Below are positions 32,120 to 43,063 of a stretch of DNA of 64,000 nucleotides, in pieces (the first letter of the stretch is position 1; each line of letters opens with the position of its first letter). Both the position numbers and the translations under genes were made by a program. This DNA comes from Ichthyophis bannanicus. Its lineage: Eukaryota; Chordata; Amphibia; Gymnophiona; Ichthyophiidae. The notes beneath the pieces were generated by a model that saw only the letters and a list, made by a program, of their open reading frames with translations, was not told the DNA's origin and did not search any database. The stretch covers positions 56,146,955-56,210,954 of the forward strand of contig CM066032.1 of the NCBI GenBank assembly GCA_033557465.1. Reading direction: 5' to 3'.

Positions 32120-32640
32120 GAATGTTCATGATGTCATCCAGAGGCGGGCCCTTTAGTTTAAGTGCAAAACCCATGACGTCACCTAGAGGTAGGCTTTTAA
32201 ATTAGACCCTGCACCCGTAGAACGCATGCGCGGCGTCTTTTTGAGATAGTGCCTTGAAGGGTGAAAAGGAAAAGACAATTTAGGAAAAGCTCTACGTTTG
32301 ACGCGGGCAGCATTTCTGTGAGTAATCATTATTGTGGTCTGATTATTTTTACATTGTTTTTAAAAATTGTTTATTTGAGGCGTAGGTGGAGGTATGGTTA
32401 TGAGTTAAGTGTGTATTTGTTTTTGTACGGTTATAGGATCCATATCTATCCCCTGAAGAATTGTAAAACGAGAAACGCTCGAAAGCGCTGAGGGGAGGCG
32501 TCGGGATTATTTTTAATATTGGATCAGCTGAAGAGTCAAGTTACGGCAAAGATAAGTGACTGTGGCCACTTATGAGGAGGGATCCTTAGAGTTACAAGTT
32601 CCCTCGTCTTTGATGTGTTTCAGAATAAAGAGAACTTTTT
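32120..32640 (+). mobile_element. Penelope-like element 3' region
   Basis: Shares GCATGCGCGGCGTCT with the PLE at 43300 and, around its ribozyme, the GGATCC.. flanks and CCCCTGAAGAA core seen in the PLE at 9962. No nuclease or RT coding remains. Boundaries are approximate; similar non-coding sequence may extend left to about 31850. Confidence 0.65.
32448..32507 (+). ncRNA. Type I hammerhead ribozyme (HHR-C)
   Basis: Plus strand: helix I ATCCC (32448-32452), core CTGAAGA (32453-32459), stem II with TTGT/ACGA pairing (including one G-U) around an AAA loop, core GAA (32472-32474), helix III ACGC (32475-32478) with a 19-nt loop and GCGT (32498-32501), cleavage C at 32502, then GGGAT (32503-32507) pairing fully with helix I. 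The helix sequences match HHR-B, but stem II and the loops differ, indicating constraint on the fold. One extra A precedes stem II. Confidence 0.85.
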
Positions 32641-33017
32641 AGATTATATAACCTAAGTCACTACCATATCTTGCCGTTTCTCCTTTGTGGTCATTGATGC
32701 TACTTAGCATTCCTTCCCAAGTTTGATGAATAAGTCTATGGGTTGGATGCTTTCCGGAGTCTGAGAGCACTTGAAACAGCATGGCAAATGCAGATTGTTT
32801 GAATGTTTGTTTCATTTAAAATTGACATACTTCTCCAAGTTTGTTACATTGAACGCAGTTTCTATTTTGCTATCAGTTTAGCGTTCAGAAGATTGACCTA
32901 CAGAGACGTAATCAAATATTAAAGTCATTTAATAAAATCAAATTCCCTACACATCCATAAATACCCATGCATACTTCTAAGAAACAGACGAAAGGACGCC
33001 TTCAACTAAACAGCATA

Positions 33018-34204
33018 TATTTATTAATTTATTTTATTTATTTAAAATCTCTTCTATACTGCGCTCTTTAGAACCAGTGCGATTTACAGGTAACAATAAC
33101 TTGTACAGTGCAGGTGTGATACGGACTGTACTTACAATGAACAGGTGTTCTAACTTGGGATTAACGAGGGTAACTATATACAAGCTCAGCAATCAGGTCG
33201 CCTATGTATGGTGGTGACCAAAATTGCTTGGCGAGTATTTACAGGATATATAACAAGGGGCTCATCAGTAATGCTAAACAGCCCCACTTGTCACATTGCC
33301 GTTCCTAGCCCTAAATAGGAAAACACGTAAACAGTACTTATCTAGTCCATCGTATCATCCATAAAAGATTAACTCAGTCGTTCAATGGAACCCAAACTCT
33401 TCATAGAAACCTGTGGTAGATACACTGGATTGATTCCCAATATTTATTTAGACAGATTTGTATTCCACCTTATCCTTCAATCAAGGTGGTCACGTCACAT
33501 CACAATTGGAGGGTTATATTTAACATTAGGGTATTTCTAAACATTTAGACAGAACAATTACTTAACACCATTTAGACAGTACAATTGAGGGTAACATTTA
33601 ACAAGAGGGTGTTTAATAACTTATATAATAATCTTGTGTGTGTAGATAGGATGAGTGCATGCCTAGTTGACGGAGGTGGTTGTGTTTCTGTTTGGGTATG
33701 GGCTGTTGTCTAAATGTCCGCATGATTCTATAAATAACAGTGTTTTGAGGTCTTTGCGGAATTCTGTGATGTCATCCAGTGCCCTCAGGCTCGTTGGCAG
33801 GGAGTTCCATAGTGTGGACGCCAGTAGTGATGGAGCTCTTTTTGAAGTTGTTTGCTTGGTTTTGTGATAGCCTGCAGGTGTGCCGATCTTCATGTTGTCA
33901 TTATTGGTTCTTCTTGGTCTATTGCTGATGTCTCTTGTTATAACATTTTGGAGTACATCTGCTGAGAGATGGTGAATGATTTTGAAGATGATCATGATTG
34001 TTTTGTATTTAGCTCTTGCCAGCATTGGGAGCCAGTGTAGTTGTTGTAAGACAGAGGTGATGTGCTCTGTCCTTGGAGTGTCTGTAATGATGTGTGTTGT
34101 GGTGTTTTGCACCATCTGTAGTGGGTGTAGTACCTGCTGAGGGAGGCCTTGGTATAGTGAGTTTCCATAGTCAAGCAGTGGTGTGATGAGTGCTTGGCAC
34201 ACTG
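33018..34204 (-). mobile_element. L2-type LINE, 5'-truncated
   Basis: Plus start is TTATTTATTTTATTTATTT with TATACTGCGCTC, an L2 3' end. The minus frame 34202-33663 (179 codons, open) carries ALITPLLDYGNSLYQGLPQ, LQQLHWLPMLARAKYKTIMI, LLASTLWNSLPTSLRAL and FRKDLKTLLF. It is a different subfamily from L2-a and L2-e. Truncated within the RT thumb region. Confidence 0.85.
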
Positions 34205-34353
34205 TGCGGAAGTGGCTTCATATATCCAATCGTCTCTCTCTTGTAATCCTAAATACAAAATCAGATTACTCAGAGTCCACAGACAAATAATATGCGAATA
34301 ATAATCCACAAAGCTCATGATGTGAAGTAAAAATTCCCAGAGGTCACACAAAG

Positions 34354-34434
34354 GGGTATGTTTACTAATCAGCGGTAGTGGCTTCTGTGCAATATCAGAG
34401 CAGCGGTGGCTACTGCCGATTAGTAAACATACCC
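34354..34434. repeat. 81-bp foldback mini-element with 5-bp flanking repeat
   Basis: GGGTATGTTTACTAATC at the left end is matched by its exact inverse GATTAGTAAACATACCC at the right end, and the complementarity extends inward (CAGCGGTAG/CTACTGCCG). CAAAG flanks both sides (34349-34353 and 34435-34439). It looks like a tiny MITE; superfamily unknown. Confidence 0.75.
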
Positions 34435-34599
34435 CAAAGTCTTTCACACAACCTTTTGTTAAGCTACTTCCAACCCTAATACACAAGACCGCAGAAAACA
34501 AGCTAAGGAGGTACAACACACAGAACACTTTCACTATCCCAGACACTAAGGCTAAAAGCCACATCGTATGCCCGTTCACTTTCATTTATATATAAACAG

Positions 34600-34882
34600 A
34601 CATATATTTGTAAATAGTTTATTCTGTTCTGTTTTATCGTACACTGTTTAGACAATATATTCTGTCTAGTTATTTACTTCGTTCCTTAATACATATACTG
34701 TTTTGTTAAGCATTATACTTATGATGTTACTTGTAATATATGTTCTGCTATTATTATACTTGTACTACGATGTTCACTGTAAAACAAACTTGATTTGTTA
34801 TTGTTGTTCACTGTAAACCGCAACTGAACTCTGGAAGATGCGGTATATAAATGTGTATAAATAAATAAATAAATAAATAAAA
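34600..34882 (+). mobile_element. L2-like 3' UTR fragment
   Basis: Ends CTGTAAACCGCAACTGAACTC..GATGCGGTATATAAATG then (ATAA)n, the L2 3' terminal structure. No coding sequence is left; left boundary approximate. Confidence 0.7.
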
Positions 34883-35304
34883 AAGCAACCAATCAGCCTC
34901 TGGGACGAGCACCCAAAAAGGATAAGATTCTGCAGCAATCTCAGTAGCTTCCAAAAGGACTTAAAGACTCACCTATTCCAAGAACCCTTTGGAAATATAA
35001 CAGGTTGTGTCAAACTCGCCAAGTATCAAGTGATCTATAATATATAAAAACTAATCAAATGTTATAAGTACCTGTTACATTACAGCAGCATCACTAAGTT
35101 ATAACTCAGTGTAGCTCTATGTTCTAGAACCTAGTTAAAGTTAAATAGAAACCACTCTTGTTATCATTCTGTGTAGACCATTCTGAATTAAGTTAAGGGG
35201 CCTTACAGGTAGGGAGGAGGTGAACTGCATGTTTGGGTTTTTTTGTAATTATTTCTTATTACAATTTTAACCAGAAATACATGTCATCTGGAAAAGAGAA
35301 ATTA

Positions 35305-35890
35305 GACTTACCTGCTAATTGTTGTTCCTTGAGGAACTCCAGTCCAGTCCCGCACCTATGGGTAGTGCACCTCCTCCAGCAGCTTGGAGAGTGAGCATAT
35401 CATCTTTTTGATGACACTAGTGTACATATGCAGCTGGCACCGCCCACCAGCTCCAGTACCTATTGACAAAGCACACTCAGGCGCAATAAATAAGTAGTTA
35501 AACATGCAACAAACACTTCTACGTCTAAATAAACTAGTATCCCCTCCATCCCCTGGAAAGGATACCCCGTCCCCCCCTCCAGGACAGGGAAGCCTACCTG
35601 TTGAGTGCTTGATCAACTCCAACCAGCAGGAAGCGAGCAACCAACAGCTCTTCTTGTCCGCCCCTCCCCCAAACACTGATTACACATCCCTCCCTGGCTC
35701 CCTCTGGCTGCTTCCTCCACCAAGGGAACCAGCTTCAGGACCAGGGTGTGCAAAGATTATCACAGAAAGCACTCAGGTAGGGATCCGGGACTGGACTGGA
35801 GTTCCTCAAGGAACAACAATTAGCAGGTAAGTCTAATTTCTCTTTCCTTATTGTCCCTCCAGTCCAGTCCCGCACCTCTGGGATGTATCA
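35305..35890. repeat. DIRS-3 terminal repeat and internal complementary region
   Basis: 35305-35358 (ATTAGACTTACCTGCTAATTG..GAACTCCAGTCCAGTCCC) recurs inverted at 35787-35835. At 35840-35880 it is joined to TTCCTTATTGTCCCTCCAGTCC, which should be the inverted copy of the missing right end. Same layout as DIRS-1, with unrelated sequence. Confidence 0.88.
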
Positions 35891-35959
35891 GAGCAGTTAA
35901 ACTAATGGGAGGGACCCGCACAACCAGCCTGAAACACTGCCGATCCGAAACGAGCATTC

Positions 35960-36800
35960 CCTGCCTCCTGGACATCCAGGCAAAAATGTTCAGATAAAGT
36001 ATTCCACCCTACAGATCTTCACCGTCGGAACTAAACTATACTCTGCTCACGAGATTGCCTGAGCCCTCGTGGAATGCGTCTGCAACCCCTCCGGCACTGC
36101 TCTACCCTTCAAGATGTATGCAGGCGTGATTGCCTCACTGATCCTTCTGGAAATGGAGGCTTAGCTGCTGCCTCACTTTTGCACGACCCACCAAATAGAA
36201 CCTACAAACAGTCTGATCTCCAAAAGGACAAAGCCCTTTTCACATACCTTTGCATCCAAGAGGCACAGCTGTGGAGTAGCAGAGCCCATATCTGCTCTCG
36301 CCCACATCCGAGCTCGCCATAGCCGGTAAGGAAACGGCCTGATTTACATGAAATGCTCACACCACCTTGGGCAAAAATGAAGGTACCGGGCACAGGACCA
36401 CTTTCTCCTTGGAGAAGGAAAGGAATGGCTCCTGGCATGACAGGGTCCGAAGCTCTGAAATACTGCGTGCCGAGCAAATCGCCACCAGGAATACCATTTT
36501 CAGAGTCAAATCCTTCAGGAAAGTTTGACTCAATGGCTCAAAGGGTTCCCCAGACAGAACAGTCAGCACCAGATTGAGATTCCAAGGAGGTACCACTGCC
36601 CTCTTTGGCAGACGGAGGTGGGTCACCGCCCCTAGAAAGCTCAGCCCGTCTGGGTGTGTACCCAACGGTACCCTGTGGACTTTCCCACCATAACCGGAAA
36701 TCACCGCCAGTTGCACCCTCAAGGAACTGGCAGCTAGACCCTTATCAAAATCGGATTGCAAGAACGCCAAGATGTCTGGGACGGAGGCAGTGGAAGGGCG
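35960..36800 (-). pseudogene. DIRS-3 tyrosine recombinase
   Basis: Frame 36770-36357 carries AFLQSDFDKGLAASSLRVQL, HLRLPKRAVVPPWNLNLVL and FLVAICSARSISELRTL (first catalytic Arg). The last block reads WNTLSEHFCLDVQ near 35990-36020, with Phe at the position where DIRS-1 has a stop and where the catalytic Tyr is expected (inference from the shared H-x-CLD context). Frameshifts lie between. Confidence 0.8.
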
Positions 36801-37054
36801 CGCCTGCCTCTCTCTGCACCATGATTCAAAGATGCACCCTACGCAGATGCATGCCAGTTTCGTAGACCACCTCTGGGCCTGTAGAAAGGTTGCTATCCCC
36901 GAGCCTGATTATCCTCTCTTCTTCAACTTTGCCCTTTCAAGAGCCATGCCGTAAGCGATAATTGATCCACCTGGGGCATACGAAGCGGCTCCTGTGTCAA
37001 GAGGTCCTTCCAACCGGAAGCCAGCACAGTCAATCCGCCAGTATCCGAATTAGG

Positions 37055-37712
37055 TCAGCATATCACTGGCACCTCGACCAGTCTGGTGCCACCAGAATTA
37101 CAAATCCCCTGTGCACCTCTAGCCATTGCACTAACTGGCCTATGAGCGCCCAAGGGAAAAAACAGAGAAGACCCTCCTTGAGCCACTGCTGAATTAGAGC
37201 ATCCAGGCCCTTGGACTTCCTCTCTTCTTCTGCTGAAAAACCGGTAGGCCTTGGCAGACTCGAACATTGCCATTAGGTCCATGACCAGTGTGCCCCATTG
37301 ATGGACCACCTGCTCGAACACCTCCTGATTGAGCTGCCACTCTCTGGGGTCCAAGCAGACTCGGCTGAGGTAGGCTGCCGTCACACTGTCAACTCTTGCT
37401 ACACGTGCCACTGATAACGCCTGGAGATGAATCGCTGCCCATCCGAACAGCTTTTCGGCTTCCTCTTCCAGGGCTGCACTGCCTGTACCTCCTTTCCGGT
37501 TGATGTAAGCCACCGTGGTCATATTGTCCGAGAGGACTTTGACAACCTTCCCCTGCAATCATGGCTCGAAATTTTCTAGCACCAAGGTCACTGCTCGCTG
37601 TCTGTTGATCGACCACAGGGCCTCCTGAGTACTCTTGCCCCTGAACAAAGCATCCTTCGCAATGGGCTCTCCAACCTGATAGGCTGGCATCAGTCATCAG
37701 AGGAAACCACAC
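37055..37712 (-). pseudogene. DIRS-3 RNase H
   Basis: LMTDASLSGWRAHCEGC (37712 frame) and, after a frameshift near 37540, VVKVLSDNMTTVAYINRKGG, then TAAYLSRVCLDPREWQLNQE. The acidic residues of TDAS and SDN are present. The ELRA helix is garbled. Upstream to 38006 lies the RT/RNase H connection. Confidence 0.8.
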
Positions 37713-38014
37713 CAGAGACTCCTTCTAGGCTCCCCACATGCAGTCATCAACTGAGGGCCCTCCTGGTGCTCCGCAGGCAGGGGAATACTTGGGACAGGGG
37801 ATAACTCTGATGGGACCATCGACTGAGCAGAGCCCTCTGCAGCAGTTGCATGTGCCCCTTTCCCATGGGACTAGCTTGTGAGTGGCCGTCATGGTCCCCA
37901 GAATCTGCAGATGCTGCCACTCTGATGGTCTTGCCATCTTCAGGACCTGCTGTATCCACTGTTGTAGCTCCTGCGCCCAGCAAACTGGCAGGAAAATCCT
38001 GCCCATGCAGGTAT

Positions 38015-38916
38015 CAAAAAGGGACAGAAGAAAGACCTATTAGCAGGGTCAAAAATAACTCACATGTACAGAAACCCTCTCCGTTTTAGAAACCAAATCC
38101 TCAAAACAGACCAATCAATTTTTTTGTCGGAATTGCCAGCTCAGTGAATAGGAAACATCCTAACACCACTGTGGCCCTTCCATTTTAATAAAGAAAGTAT
38201 TTTAATCAACAGCTTAACTTAGCTGATCGATGGCTTTTTTCAACGCTGCTCCCAGTAACAATGCAATCTGCTAATCCGATGTATCACGTTTCGGGTACTT
38301 CCAGTTAAGCACCCTGCTTCAGATCAAGCATTCCGTGGATTATTACCGCCATCGATCAGCTAAGTTAAGCTGTTGATTAAAATGCTTTCTTTATTAAAAT
38401 GGAAGGGCCACAGTGGTGTTAGGATGTTTCCTATTCACTGTGCTGGCAATTTCGACAAAAAAATTGATTGGTATATTTTGAGGAGTTGGTTTCTAAAACG
38501 GACAGGGTTTCTGTGCACATTCAAACAAAGACCCTGTGTATCAATGCGAATAGACCCCTCGAAAGAGTAAATAATTTTTTTCCGCGCGTTGCCTAGCCTG
38601 AAGCAGGGTGCCGTTGGTAGATGCACCCGAAACGTGACACGTCGGAATTGGCGTATAGCGGAGTGTTCGAAGAGCAGCCTGTTAACGAGTCATTCACCAG
38701 CTAAGTAAAGCTGTTGTATTTTAGAAAAGTTTCACTTTATTAAAAAGGAAAAGCCACAGTGGTGTTAGGCGTGATTCCTATACACTGTGCTGGCACTTCC
38801 GACAAAAAATTTATTTACTCTTTTGAGGGATCTATTCGCATTGATACGCAGGGTCTTTGTTTGAATGTGCTATTAGTGACTCTGTATATAGGATATTTTC
38901 TTGAGGGTTTCTGTGC
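38015..38916. mobile_element. 902-bp inverted-repeat element inside DIRS-3
   Basis: ATGCAGGTAT at 38005-38014 and 38917-38926 is the target duplication. The interior is built of inverted copies: about 38055-38232 pairs with 38347-38518 (shared GGGCCACAGTGGTGTTAGGA in one orientation), and 38515-38583 pairs with 38806-38872 (AATGCGAATAGA/TCTATTCGCATT). Hammerhead-like motifs in opposite orientations lie near 38262-38320 and 38597-38645. No protein frame. It may be a Penelope-type composite of terminal repeats. Confidence 0.65.
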
Positions 38917-38947
38917 ATGCAGGTATTAAAGCACGCTCTCAAATACT

Positions 38948-39560
38948 CTAGCTCCTGGTCCAGCCATAACTGACTCTTTGCCAGGTTGACCCCAACCGAG
39001 ACTTTGAAGGAATTCTCCCACCCACGCTGTTGCTCTTTTCGCTATCGCCCTTGGACTTCACCTGGATCAGCCAATTGTCCAGGTACGGGTGGATGAGAAC
39101 CCCTTTCTTGTGGAAAGCTGCCGCCACCACCACCATGACCTTGGTGAAGGTATGGGAGGTGGTCGCCAGACCAAAGGGCAATGCTCGAAACTTGAAATGG
39201 CCCCTTTGCACCGCAAAACGGAGAAACTGCCGATGTTCTGGATGGTTGGGAACATGCAGATATACCTCTGTGAGATCGAGAGTTGCCCAAAATCTCCGCT
39301 TCCTACCGCCATTATTACTATGAAAATGTGGTACCCGGAGACTATAGTTCATGCCCTCGAAGACGAGAATTGGGCGAAAGGAACCTTCCATTTGGGCACT
39401 ACGAAATACATGAAGCATAGACGGCAGAAGTACTGGTCTCATGGAACCAGTTCCATGGCTCTCAGCTGCAGGAGACAAGTCAAGGTCTCTTTGACTGCTG
39501 CCAACACCGCTGCGCCCACTTTGGGTGATCAATGGAGCTCGTTCTTGCTCCGACAGCGGG
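38948..39560 (-). pseudogene. DIRS-3 reverse transcriptase
   Basis: Reads FRPILVFEGMNYSLRVPHFH, ATLDLTEVYLHVPNHPEHRQ (motif A), HFKFRALPFGLATTSHTFTK and LIHPYLDNWLIQVKSK (active-site box YLDN). The same frame begins with gag sequence (IQDEWDLPEVGLKG), so gag and RT are fused by an internal deletion around 39550. Confidence 0.85.
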
Positions 39561-39569
39561 TATAGGCGC

Positions 39570-40445
39570 GTCATGGATTGCACCCCTTTAAGGCCAACCT
39601 CCGGCAGATCCCACTCATCCTGGATCATCTGTCCTATTACTCCATGTACTGGTAAGACTTTCTGTGATTTCCGTACCACCTGGAACAGCGGATCCTACAG
39701 CGCCTCTTCCTCTGCTGGGAGGTTAGCAGGCATATTCAGGGCCTTGAGGGTCTCCAAGGTACACATAGACTGCAAGCCCTTTGGGGATGAGGAATTGTAT
39801 CAGTACCTGCTTGCAGTGATTGTAAACTGCCCTAATGGCCTTCGGCCTGGGCAGTATATCGACAAATTACATAAACATAAACATAAGCATACAGATGAGC
39901 ACTGGTAGCTCCTCCCAGCGGAAAACCTGACAGTCTGGGCCTGATCCTCGTGTTCTAGGCTCTCTCCTTCTTCCAACTCCTCCTGAAGATCTAGTTCCGT
40001 GTCAAGGTCTTCCCCACCCAGCCTCTCTGGCGATTGCTGCCACTCCAAGCCTCTACCCGCTTAGACATCACTGTTCCTGACGTGCTACTTTGTGTCTGAC
40101 ATCCTCTTAGCCTTGTGTTCTGGGGCTGAGGAGACACTTGGTAGGCAAAACGCCTTCTGCAAAAGTAAGAAAAACTCTGGTGAGAACTCCCCCAGGAGCC
40201 CTACTGCTCTGGTCCGGGCATCATACAGGGACCGGGGGCCGGATCCGTTGAAGGTAACATGGCACCCCCCACCCCCAGGGTCTCTTGCAACCGGGAGGGA
40301 CTCTCCTGCCTCATCTCATCCTGCAGGTCCTGCTCCCATGACAGCCTCTTGCGTGCAGTTTAGGCAGACATCTGCCTCCGAGACCACACCACATCGGGGA
40401 CTGCATATCTTGAGGATTTATAGATTGCGCTGCAGTGCTGTATCT
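39570..40445 (-). pseudogene. DIRS-3 gag-like remnant
   Basis: From about 40445 downward: a start region with CLNC-type cysteines (near 40350), an acidic block LEEGESLEHEDQAQTVRF at 39930-40000, then MIQDEWDLPEVGLKGVQSM at 39630. The acidic block corresponds to LEEGEIAEHEDQARVVRVF of DIRS-2. Frames are broken, and a short AT-rich insert lies at 39855-39895. Confidence 0.75.
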
Positions 40446-40854
40446 TAAAAATATGAAATGGACCTTGCCCTGATCCAATCAAACTGACACGTTCTCCGAG
40501 TAAAGTTTACGTTTTGCTTCTAATGCTACAAATGGCTATAAGGGAGTACAGCTTCCCTTACAAGCAATATTACAGATTTAATAGGTACATAATCTGGGCT
40601 AAGTGACAAGAGATAATCATGTCAGGTTACTCACTGACCATAGACAGATGGAAGGATTTCATTTGCGTCCAATCCACTGACTGACTATGTTTCAAATTAC
40701 ATACATTCCTTGTATGGAGGTACTTCCTGTTTTCCCCAGAGCTGTAGCTGCTACAAACCTATATGCAGCACCTCTTTTTTTTACACTTATCTTTATTTGA
40801 CTTTTTATCTAACCTTTCTCAGGAGAAAGCAACAATGTTTCAACCAACTGCCAC

Positions 40855-41225
40855 CACTGTTCCCTCTAAGCTGTGCGCGTGTGCATGCGCAAACACCTTG
40901 CCAAGCGAGCGCACATACTTTACAACAGAGCGCACAAAAATTACAGCTCTGATTCTGATAGAAAACAACACAGACGTCTTAAAATTTAAAAGTTATGATT
41001 GTAATTACTAGAAATTTCCCTCTTCATTTAGTAATCTTCTATTTTCATTTAATTTGATTAAAATCAGTGTGGTGTACATACTGTATTCTGACGTGTAGTC
41101 AAATTTTAAAGTATATAACTCCAAGTGTCATTATGTGGCGCACAAAAATTTAACCTTCCTTCAAAAGCTGCACACAGCTGATATTTTATGCACACACAGC
41201 CTACAGAAAATTAGAGGGAATATTG
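40855..41225. mobile_element. hAT MITE, 371 bp
   Basis: Left end CACTGTTCCCTCTAA and right end TTAGAGGGAATATTG are imperfect inverted repeats. ACTGCCAC at 40847-40854 and 41226-41233 is a perfect 8-bp target duplication. The interior has no coding capacity and shows inverted GTGTGC-type motifs. Typical of hAT-derived miniature elements. Confidence 0.88.
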
Positions 41226-41233
41226 ACTGCCAC

Positions 41234-42240
41234 TTTACATCACCTGACCAAGTACAACAGCCCTCTGAAAATCCGCCCAGCAACAAACAATGGCCAATCT
41301 GATTAGGCCTTTCCCACATGTCTGCATCAAGTCATTGTGCACTGAATCAGTTTTGAGCTGTATAACACAAAGAATGCTTAAGGATTAAGTGGGGTTCACG
41401 CCCCTTGATACCATCCTATACCAGGCACTGCGGTCTGGCCGGCATGGTGGTAAGGGCTGGGGGCACTCCCCAGGAGCACTCTCAATCTGTACCTGGAAAA
41501 GTAAAATGATCCCCAGCACAGTGCACCTCCACAGGCTCAGGCACAGAGCACTAGAGTACTTGAACTAAAATAAAATAAAACCAAACCAAAATCTAATTAA
41601 CTGAAACAGAAATGAAAAAGAAACTGCAAATGGCCCCCTAGGAAGAGGCTGCTCTGTCCTGCTTTATTCTCTGGTGACTGCCTCTCCCAGGCACCCAAAA
41701 CACAGCAGGGCTTAAACACATGTGGGCCTGATTAAGAAGAAATCACGCTTAAATGCAGCAGGGGGAGTTTCCCCACACCGCTGCAGGCTCCGAAAAATAT
41801 GGCTGCAGGCTGTTCTCTGTCTGTCTGGCAGTTGCTAGGGGTTCCTACTGTCCCCCCTCCCCCACCACTCTTATCTTGGAGTCTCTTTCCCGCATGGCTT
41901 TTCTATCCCTTGTGCTCAGCCTACCTTCCCGGCTACGGCTCTGAGGGGGGTGACTCGGGGCTGCCAGCTTTCACTCCTATCAAGCAACTGCAGCCCCTGC
42001 AGCGGCTCCTCACCCGATAATGGGTTTGGGAGCAGCCAGAAGTCTCAGACTGAGGAAGGCCCCCACAGAACTCCCCCCCCCTGAAATCCTGGGGGGACAG
42101 GGGGAAGAAGGAATATTCTCCCCTCAGCCCTGTTGTCCTCCGGGTTCTCTCTGTTCCTTCTGATTTTTTTTTTCTTTTTTTACACTCTGCCTTTAAAAAC
42201 AAAGAAACCTGCACCTTAACAGGGGAAATAAAAGCAAACT
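41234..42240. other. Unassigned, pyrimidine-rich spacer
   Basis: No element recognised with confidence. It includes an A-rich stretch (41560-41630) and C-rich stretches near 41850 and 42080. It may be the non-coding part of a DIRS element whose terminus follows at 42241. Confidence 0.35.
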
Positions 42241-42371
42241 CTAGCTAAACCTACCTCCTTAGTTGTCTCTTCAGTGAGTCCAGCACCCTTGCTCACAACC
42301 TCCTCCAGCTGCTTGAAGACTGAGCTTACTGGGGCTGGTGGGCAGTGCCATCTGCATATGTACACTGTTGT
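42241..42371. repeat. Orphan DIRS-type terminal repeat
   Basis: CACAACCTCCTCCAGCTGCTTG followed by GCATATGTACACT resembles the DIRS-3 left terminal region at 35368-35415, but with the second half inverted relative to it. It could be the 3' end of DIRS-2 (43976-50488) after loss of its RNase H and recombinase genes, or a separate solo end. Confidence 0.6.
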
Positions 42372-42860
42372 GTTGTTGTTAAGTGCTGTCGAGTCAGAGT
42401 CGACTCATGGCGACCCTCTGGATAGCTATCCTAAATTGTGTTCGGTCTTCAGTCAGGCGGCTCATTGTTGACAGACTGGTACCCGTAGCTGCTGTTATTG
42501 TATCAATCCATCTCATTGCTGGCCTTCCTCTTTTGCGTTGACCTTCTATCTTGCCAAGCATGATGTCTTTCTCTAATGATCTCTCTCTTCGCATGATATG
42601 TCCAAAGTATGAAAGTCGAAGTCTTGTCATCTGAGCTTCTAAAGAAAGCTTAGGTTTGATCTCCTCTAGTACTGACTGGTTTGTTCTTCGGGCAGTCCAT
42701 GGTATACACAGTATTCGCCGCCAGCACCATAATTCAAAGGCATCAATTTTCTTCCTGTCTATCTTTTTCACTGTCCAGCTTTCACATCCATATGATGTTA
42801 TTGAAAATACCATAGTGCTAAGAATAGTTCGTCCAATCTTCACTCTAGAATAAGTTCTAT
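42372..42860 (-). mobile_element. RTE/BovB-like LINE fragment with C-terminal protein
   Basis: Frame 42843-42394 encodes TSYGCESWTVKKIDRKKIDA, FELWCWRRILCIPWTARRTN, QSVLEEIKPKLSLEAQMTRL, then HIMRRERSLEKDIMLGKIEG. This is the C-terminus of a BovB/RTE-clade LINE polyprotein. It has no stop across 149 codons, and its 3' end carries the GTTGTTGTTAAGTGC tail in plus orientation at 42372. The same 3' end occurs at 20363 and 30412. Confidence 0.9.
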
Positions 42861-43063
42861 ATTTACTATATTAACACTGATGTTAGGTCTCAGATTCGAC
42901 TAGCACTCTTTCAGGACCCGCGTCCTTTCATACGGTGCTGTCAGTAACATCAATGACCCCAGTGTTTCATGTATTCAAGGTGTGATAACGATGCTGGTTT
43001 TGTTCAAAGATAAAACGTGACTTAACTTAAAACCACAACCCTTTTATGCAGCTTAGGTGAACC

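Larger units (their letters stand above)
35297..40450 (-). mobile_element. DIRS-3: DIRS-type retrotransposon, 5' end lost
   Basis: Minus-strand order gag (40445 to 39570), RT (39560-38948), RNase H (37712-37055), tyrosine recombinase (36800-35960), then terminal repeats (35297-35890). A 902-bp element is inserted at 38015-38916 with a 10-bp target duplication. No right terminal repeat is found near 40450, so the 5' end is truncated or replaced. Confidence 0.88.

Noticed and set aside
39089..39565. 158-codon plus-strand frame
   Set aside because: Antisense of the DIRS-3 RT; the minus strand holds the recognisable RT motifs.
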